A DNA stretch of 45,562 bases from Phycicoccus flavus. GTDB taxonomy: Bacteria > Actinomycetota > Actinomycetes > Actinomycetales > Dermatophilaceae. Positions 41,213-45,562 of this stretch are shown piece after piece (within the stretch, counting starts at the first letter, position 1; every line of letters starts with the position of its first letter). The position numbers were made by a program, and so were the translations under genes. The notes beneath the pieces were generated by a model. The model did no database searches. It was not told the origin of the DNA and worked only from the letters and a program-made list of their open reading frames with translations. Location: positions 1 through 45,562 of the forward strand of contig NZ_SAYU02000031.1 in assembly GCF_004025965.2 (NCBI RefSeq). The letters run 5' to 3'.

Positions 41213-41322
41213 GTCGTCCCGCCAGGAAAGGCCCCGGGGTTCCGCCGCGGGGCGCCGACCCCGCGCATCGCACGGACCGGCCGCTCCCCACGGGGCGGTG
41301 CCCCCTCCCAGCAGGAGAGCCG

Positions 41323-42216
41323 ATGACCGACACCTCCGCGGCCCAGGTGTCCGCCCCCGCCGCGCACGCCGAGCGCGACCCGGGGCCCCGCCCTCCGCGC
41401 CGGAAGTCCTCGTCCGGGCCGAACCCGTGGCTCGTCCGGGCCCTCGTCCTGGTCGGGACCATCGCGGTCTGGTGGCTCGTCGCGAGCCTCGGCCTCGTCA
41501 ACCCCGTCTACCTGCCCTCGCCGGGGGCGGTGTGGGACGCCTTCGTCCAGGCGAACCGGACCCACCCCATCGCGCCGGGCGTGGACCGGATGATCCGGGG
41601 CGAGTACAACTACTACCTCTGGGAGCACCTGCTCGCCAGCCTCCAGCGGATCGGCATCGGCGTCGGCGCCGGCATCCTCGTCGGGGTCCCGCTCGGGCTC
41701 GTCATGGCCACCGTCCGGTGGGTCGGCATCGTCGTCGAGCCCTACGTCAACTTCCTGCGCGCGCTGCCGCCGCTCGGCTACATCGGCCTCCTCATCGCCT
41801 GGTTCGGCATCGGCGACGTGTCGAAGTACTGGCTGCTCTTCCTCGCGGCGTTCCCGCCCATCACCCTGGCGACCATCGGCGGGGTCCGCGGGGTGCGCGA
41901 GGACATGGTCAACGCCGTCTACACCCTCGGCGCCAACCGCCGCCAGGCGCTGACGACGGTCATGTTCCCCGCGACCCTGCCACAGGTCATCACCGGCATC
42001 CGGGTCGCCACCGGCTTCGCGTGGACCACGGTCGTCGCGGCCGAGCTCAACAACGGCATCCCCGGCATCGGCGGCCTCGCCTACCAGGCCGGGACCGAGC
42101 TGAAGACGCCCATCACCATCGCCTGCATCATCGTCATCGGGGTCACGGCCCTCGCCCTCGACGCGCTCATCAAGCTCGTCGAGCGCACCGTCGCACCGTG
42201 GCACGGCAAGGCCTGA
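41323..42216 (+). CDS. ABC transporter permease (taurine/nitrate/sulfonate type)
   Basis: 297 residues with a charged N-terminal tail of about 40 and six membrane helices. The BPD_transp_1 EAA-type loop is visible: NAVYTLGANRRQALTTVMFPATLPQVITGIRVATGFAWTTVVAAEL. The family (TauC/SsuC/NrtB-like) imports small sulfonates, nitrate, cyanate, aromatic acids or pyrimidine precursors. AGGAGAG precedes the ATG. First of three co-directional genes; 28 bases to the binding-protein gene. Context with an imide-ring hydrolase suggests a small nitrogen heterocycle or ureido compound as substrate. Confidence 0.9.
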   Translation: MTDTSAAQVSAPAAHAERDPGPRPPRRKSSSGPNPWLVRALVLVGTIAVWWLVASLGLVNPVYLPSPGAVWDAFVQANRTHPIAPGVDRMIRGEYNYYLWEHLLASLQRIGIGVGAGILVGVPLGLVMATVRWVGIVVEPYVNFLRALPPLGYIGLLIAWFGIGDVSKYWLLFLAAFPPITLATIGGVRGVREDMVNAVYTLGANRRQALTTVMFPATLPQVITGIRVATGFAWTTVVAAELNNGIPGIGGLAYQAGTELKTPITIACIIVIGVTALALDALIKLVERTVAPWHGKA

Positions 42217-42244
42217 CCCCACCACACCGAGAAGAGAGAACGAC

Positions 42245-43324
42245 ATGACGCGACGCACCACCACCTTCGCCGCCGGCGCCGCCGCGGCCGCTGCCCTGCT
42301 GGGCCTCGGCGGCTGCGTGGAGTCGGGGCGGTCCGCGACGGGGTCGGCCGGCGACTCCTCCGGCTCCGCGCAGGCCTGCCCCTGGGAGGCCGACGACTCG
42401 GTCACGGCGACCGCCCGGATCGGCTACCAGAAGGTCCCCAACGGCGACCTCGTCGTCAAGGACCTCGGCCTGCTCGAGGCCTGCATGCCGAACGCCAAGG
42501 TCACCTGGACCAACTTCGCCTCCGGCGGCGACGTCGTCCAGGCCTACGCCGGCAAGAGCATCGACCTCGGGCTCATGGGGTCCTCGCCGGCGACCAAGAC
42601 CCTCTCCGCGCCGCTCAACCTGCCGCTCAAGGTCGTCTGGATCTACGACGTCATCGGCGCCGCCGAGTCGCTCGTCGTCCGCGACAAGGGGATCACCGAC
42701 CTCCAGGGGCTGAAGGGCAAGACGATCGCGACGCCGTTCGGCTCCACGGCGCACTACTCCCTGCTCCAGGCGCTCCAGGACGCGGGCATGGACCCCAACT
42801 CCGACGTCAAGCTCATCAACCTCGAGCCGGACAAGATGCCCGCCGCCTGGCAGGGCAAGCAGATCGACGCGGCCTGGGTCTGGGACCCGACCCTCACCGA
42901 GCTGAAGAAGACGGGCACGACGATCCTCAGCAGCGCCGACACCGCGAAGGCCGGCAAGCCGACCTTCGACGTCGGGACCGCGACGAGCGACTTCGTCGAG
43001 AAGAACCCGGAGTTCATGGTGCAGTGGGCGAAGGCCCAGGACTACGCCGTGAAGATGATCTCCGACGAGCCGGGCAAGGCCGCCGAGTCCATCGCCGTCG
43101 AGCTCGGCATCCCGCCGGCCGAGGTCGAGAAGCAGTTCGCCGGGTACGAGTTCCTGCCCGCCTCCGAGCAGGCCGGTGCGGACTACCTCGGCGGCAAGAT
43201 GGGCAAGGACCTGGCCCAGACGGCGAAGTTCCTCCTCAGCCAGGGCGGCATCGACAAGGTCGCCCCCGAGGCCACCTACGCCGACGGGGTCGACCCCACG
43301 CCCGCCGAGGACGCGTCGAAGTGA
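42245..43324 (+). CDS. ABC transporter substrate-binding lipoprotein (TauA/NMT1-like)
   Basis: 359 residues. Lipoprotein signal with lipobox LGGC (Cys23), then a Ser/Gly tether. The binding domain has ARIGYQKVPNGDLVVKDLGLLE, IDLGLMGSSPATKTLSAPLNL, LKGKTIATPFGSTAHYSLLQAL, then QIDAAWVWDPTLTEL, the two-lobe NMT1/TauA pattern. The GSTAHYSLLQ segment is shared with taurine-binding proteins, but the ligand cannot be assigned from it. The stop overlaps the GTG of the ATPase gene. It delivers substrate to the permease encoded upstream. Confidence 0.9.
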   Translation: MTRRTTTFAAGAAAAAALLGLGGCVESGRSATGSAGDSSGSAQACPWEADDSVTATARIGYQKVPNGDLVVKDLGLLEACMPNAKVTWTNFASGGDVVQAYAGKSIDLGLMGSSPATKTLSAPLNLPLKVVWIYDVIGAAESLVVRDKGITDLQGLKGKTIATPFGSTAHYSLLQALQDAGMDPNSDVKLINLEPDKMPAAWQGKQIDAAWVWDPTLTELKKTGTTILSSADTAKAGKPTFDVGTATSDFVEKNPEFMVQWAKAQDYAVKMISDEPGKAAESIAVELGIPPAEVEKQFAGYEFLPASEQAGADYLGGKMGKDLAQTAKFLLSQGGIDKVAPEATYADGVDPTPAEDASK

Positions 43325-44118
43325 GGCACGACCGGGACGTCCGCATCGACGGCCTGGCGCACACGTTCGACACCGGTGACGGCGAGGGCGTGCGTGCCCT
43401 CGACACCATCGACCTGACGATCGAGCCGGGGCAGTTCGTCTGTCTCGCCGGGCCCTCGGGCTGCGGCAAGACGACGCTGCTCCGGCTCGTCGCCGGCTTC
43501 ATGGAGCCGTCCGAGGGCGAGGTGCGCGTCGGCGGCGACCTCGTGACGAAGCCGTCCGCCGAGCGGGGCGTCGTCTTCCAGCAGCCGATGCTCTACCCGT
43601 GGATGACGGTGCGCGACAACGTCGAGCTCGGGCCGAAGCTGCGCGGGGTCAAGGCCGCCGACCGGCGCGAGACCGCCCAGCGCTTCCTCGACATGGTCGG
43701 GCTGTCGGACTTCGCCGAGCGCCGCCCCTACGAGCTCTCCGGCGGCATGCAGCAGCGCTGCCAGATCGCCCGGGTCCTGACCAACGAGCCGGACATCATC
43801 CTCATGGACGAGCCGTTCGGGGCCCTGGACGCCCTGACCCGCGAGCGCCTGCAGGACGAGCTGCTCGAGATCTGGCGGGCCACCGGCAGCACGGTCCTGT
43901 TCATCACCCACAGCGTCGACGAGGCTGTCTTCCTCGGCACCCGCGTCATGGTGATGAGCCCGCGGCCGGGGCGGATCGTCCTCGACGAGCGGGCCGTGTT
44001 CTCGACGCCGGAGAAGAACCTCGACGCCGACGAGATCCGCGCCCTGCCGGCGTACGCCGAGCTCGTCGACCGGGTCCGGCACGCCATCCACCAGACCGAG
44101 CCGAGCCCCTCCCGCTGA
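43321..44118 (+). CDS. ABC transporter ATP-binding protein (TauB/SsuB-like)
   Basis: 265 residues from GTG 43321. Walker A GPSGCGKTT (Lys50), Q loop VVFQQPMLYPW, signature LSGGMQQR, Walker B IILMDEPFGALD and switch ITHSVDEAVFLG. GTG overlaps the stop of the binding-protein gene. It powers the importer. Its stop codon TGA begins a region that is almost one inverted repeat up to the stop of the convergent CoA-transferase gene. Confidence 0.94.
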   Translation: MRHDRDVRIDGLAHTFDTGDGEGVRALDTIDLTIEPGQFVCLAGPSGCGKTTLLRLVAGFMEPSEGEVRVGGDLVTKPSAERGVVFQQPMLYPWMTVRDNVELGPKLRGVKAADRRETAQRFLDMVGLSDFAERRPYELSGGMQQRCQIARVLTNEPDIILMDEPFGALDALTRERLQDELLEIWRATGSTVLFITHSVDEAVFLGTRVMVMSPRPGRIVLDERAVFSTPEKNLDADEIRALPAYAELVDRVRHAIHQTEPSPSR

Positions 44119-44208
44119 CCCCGCCCCCGGGATTTCTCCCCGAACGTGTGTGAACACGCCGCGAATCCGCGGCGTGTTCACACACGTTCGGGGGGAGGGG
44201 CGGGGTCA
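44116..44208. terminator. Giant inverted repeat filling the convergent intergenic region
   Basis: From the TGA of the ABC ATPase (44116-44118) to the stop of the CoA-transferase (complement of 44206-44208) the sequence is close to self-complementary. The inner stem pairs 44135-44163 with 44168-44196 (29 bp, one G-T pair) around the loop AATC. An outer stem pairs 44116-44127 with 44197-44208 (12 bp), including both stop codons. Only 44128-44134 is unpaired. It must act as a bidirectional terminator or cruciform. Confidence 0.85.
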
Positions 44209-45417
44209 GGCGCCGCCGTCGACCTGCTGGGCGGTGCGCGGGTCCGGGGCGCCGTCGGCCTCGTCGAGCCAGGCCCGTACCGCGGCACCGTGCTCGTCGA
44301 GCCCGGGCGGTGGCAGGTGCGTCTCGCGGCCGCCGGCGTAGGCGTTGTCGTCGAACCGGATCGGCGGGCCGGGGAGCTCGATCCGCCCGAGGACCGGGTG
44401 CTCGACGTCGACGACCAGGCCCTGGCTGCGGGTCTGCTCCCAGTCGTAGACCTCGTCGATGCCGCGCACCTTGCCCGCCGGGATGCCGACCTCGGCGAGC
44501 CGGGCCAGCAGGTCGGCGGCGGCCCAGGTGCCGAAGGCGGCGTCGACGACCTCGACGAGGTGCTCGCGGTTCGCCACCCGCAGCGCGTTCGTCGCCAGCC
44601 GCGGGTCCTCGGGGTCGATGCCGAACGCGTCCGTGAAGCGCACCCACAGCCCCTGTGAGCCGACGGCCACCTGCACCGGCCCGTCGGCGGCGTGGAACAG
44701 CCCGTAGGGCGCGAGCGCCGGGTGGTGGTTGCCCTGGGCCCGCCCGACCTGTCCCGCGACGGTGTACGCCGTGCCCTGGAAGGCGTGCACGCCGACGACG
44801 GACGCGAGCAGTGAGGTCCGCACGACCCGCCCGCGGCCGGTGACCTCGCGCTCGCGCAGTGCCGCCGTGACGCCGAGGGCGCCGTGCAGGCCGCCGAGCA
44901 GGTCGCCGATCGGCACCCCGACCCGCTGCGGCTCGTCCGGGCCGGGCCCGGTGACGGACATCAGCCCGGCCTCGCCCTGGGCGATCTGGTCGTAGCCGGG
45001 GCGCCCGCCCTCGGGGCCGTCGTGGCCGAAGCCGCTGATCGAGAGCACGACGAGCCCCGGGTTGAGGGTGTGCAGCCGGGCGACGTCGAACCCGAGCCGG
45101 TCCAGGACGCCGGGACGGAAGTTCTCGACGAGGACGTCCGCGTGCCGCACCAGCCGGGTGAGCGTCTCGCGACCGTCGTCGGACTTCAGGTCCAGGACGA
45201 TCGACTCCTTGTTGCGGTTGCAGGACAGGAAGTACGTCGAGACGGGGTCGTCGTCGGGGCCGACGAACGGGGGTCCCCAGCCGCGGGTGTCGTCGCCGGT
45301 CGGGGACTCGACCTTGACGACGCGGGCGCCGAGGTCGGCGAGCAGCATCGCCGCGTGCGGACCCGCGAGGGCGCGGGAGAGGTCGACGACGGTGATGCCG
45401 TCCAGCGGTCCGGGCAC
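44206..45417 (-). CDS. CaiB/BaiF-family (class III) CoA-transferase
   Basis: 403 residues. PLDGITVVDLSRALAGPHAAMLLADLGARVVKVE is the family N-terminus, then GWGPPFVG, SCNRNKESIVLDLK, VLVENFRPGVLDRLG and a GVPIGDLLGG segment carrying the likely catalytic Asp. The C-terminal part has GIPAGKVRGIDEVYDW and EHPVLGRIELPGPPIRFDDN. Class III enzymes move CoA between carboxylic acids such as formate/oxalate or succinate/other acids. GTG 45417 has CAGGAG upstream. TAGGTT (45457-45462) is its -10, and the perfect palindromic operator is at 45520-45534, which ties it to the carbamate kinase/transporter promoter region. Confidence 0.92.
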   Translation of the reverse strand: MPGPLDGITVVDLSRALAGPHAAMLLADLGARVVKVESPTGDDTRGWGPPFVGPDDDPVSTYFLSCNRNKESIVLDLKSDDGRETLTRLVRHADVLVENFRPGVLDRLGFDVARLHTLNPGLVVLSISGFGHDGPEGGRPGYDQIAQGEAGLMSVTGPGPDEPQRVGVPIGDLLGGLHGALGVTAALREREVTGRGRVVRTSLLASVVGVHAFQGTAYTVAGQVGRAQGNHHPALAPYGLFHAADGPVQVAVGSQGLWVRFTDAFGIDPEDPRLATNALRVANREHLVEVVDAAFGTWAAADLLARLAEVGIPAGKVRGIDEVYDWEQTRSQGLVVDVEHPVLGRIELPGPPIRFDDNAYAGGRETHLPPPGLDEHGAAVRAWLDEADGAPDPRTAQQVDGGA

Positions 45418-45456
45418 GGGCGTGCTCCTGTCGGCGGGCTCGGGATGGTCGCGGTC

Positions 45457-45462
45457 AACCTA
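45457..45462 (-). promoter_or_regulatory. -10 box of the CoA-transferase gene
   Basis: Minus-strand TAGGTT in GGCTAGGTTGACC, with a start site near 45450 and a leader of about 33 bases. No strong -35 is visible, which suits an activated promoter. Confidence 0.45.
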
Positions 45463-45518
45463 GCCGCTGCCGCCCCGTGCCCCCACCGGCGACCGGGGCC
45501 GGTGGGCGGTCCGCCGAC

Positions 45519-45535
45519 CTGGCAGGTTCTGCCAG
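45519..45535. promoter_or_regulatory. Operator-like palindrome, copy 2
   Basis: CTGGCAG-GTT-CTGCCAG: seven-base arms, perfect, around GTT. It is centred about 77 bases upstream of the predicted CoA-transferase start site. The core TGNCAG-GTT-CTGCCA is shared with 41104-41118. The remaining bases to the window end hold no gene. Confidence 0.62.
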
Positions 45536-45562
45536 CCGTCCGCCCCGGTCGATGACAGTTGA

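Noticed and set aside
41213-41322. Possible guanidine-II (mini-ykkC) or other riboswitch in the ABC transporter leader
   Set aside because: One hairpin with an ACGG near its tip is seen, but the paired CC/GG closing bases and the second hairpin are lacking, and there is no TPP or other known core.

Overview
The window is a dense, very GC-rich stretch of an actinobacterial chromosome. The basis is codon use, many GTG starts and ATGA/GTGA gene overlaps. TANNNT -10 boxes lie at or just upstream of start codons. The families are actinobacterial too: stand-alone LigD polymerase, PPOX/F420-type flavoprotein, DUF6350/PerM, SigE-type sigma factors and PspC kinases. The order pcrA (uvrD1) - M23 peptidase - sucC-sucD - perM-like - purN - purH matches the order I recall around uvrD1 in Mycobacterium tuberculosis. 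I would place it among Micrococcales, perhaps Intrasporangiaceae, but the family call is a guess. I see no tRNA, rRNA, CRISPR array, insertion sequence or phage gene.

Layout. 1-576: a truncated second copy of the pcrA 5' end, joined at base 533/534 to sequence just upstream of an M18 aminopeptidase. 1848-5681: a flippase-like membrane protein, a PIG-L deacetylase, a GT4 glycosyltransferase and a Nudix protein. 5718-9657: an envelope-stress module, with two membrane proteins (one PspC) divergent from a PspC-histidine kinase/LuxR-type regulator pair. 9824-15276: a small membrane protein, quinone oxidoreductase, GNAT, family 5 uracil-DNA glycosylase, D-amino-acid oxidase, and an overlapping LigD-polymerase/ArfB pair. 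15613-21645: a small secreted protein, intact pcrA, a membrane protein, an M23 peptidase and a lipase-like hydrolase. 21813-25581: two tandem M4 (thermolysin-type) secreted peptidases separated by a G10-C19 tract. 25863-27973: sucCD. 28097-31014: two consecutive pairs of SigE-type sigma factor plus bitopic membrane protein, each preceded by an ECF-type promoter. 31175-37877: PerM-like protein, purN, PPOX protein, a large secreted metzincin-type protease, and purH behind a ZTP riboswitch. 37988-45417: a formate/nitrite-type channel, then a nitrogen-heterocycle catabolism locus: an AtzD/barbiturase-type amidohydrolase and carbamate kinase, divergent from a taurine/nitrate-type ABC transporter, and a CaiB-type CoA-transferase.

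Most interesting signals: (i) the operator-like palindrome CTGGCAG-GTT-CTGCCAG upstream of the CoA-transferase, recurring with one change in the carbamate kinase/ABC transporter divergent promoter region, which suggests one regulon; (ii) the twin sigma/membrane-protein cassettes with GCAACC-N16/17-CGTC promoters; (iii) a family of long palindromes placed at stop codons, including a convergent intergenic region that is almost entirely one inverted repeat; (iv) the partial pcrA duplication, whose differences from the intact gene are mostly synonymous; (v) the G10-C19 tract.
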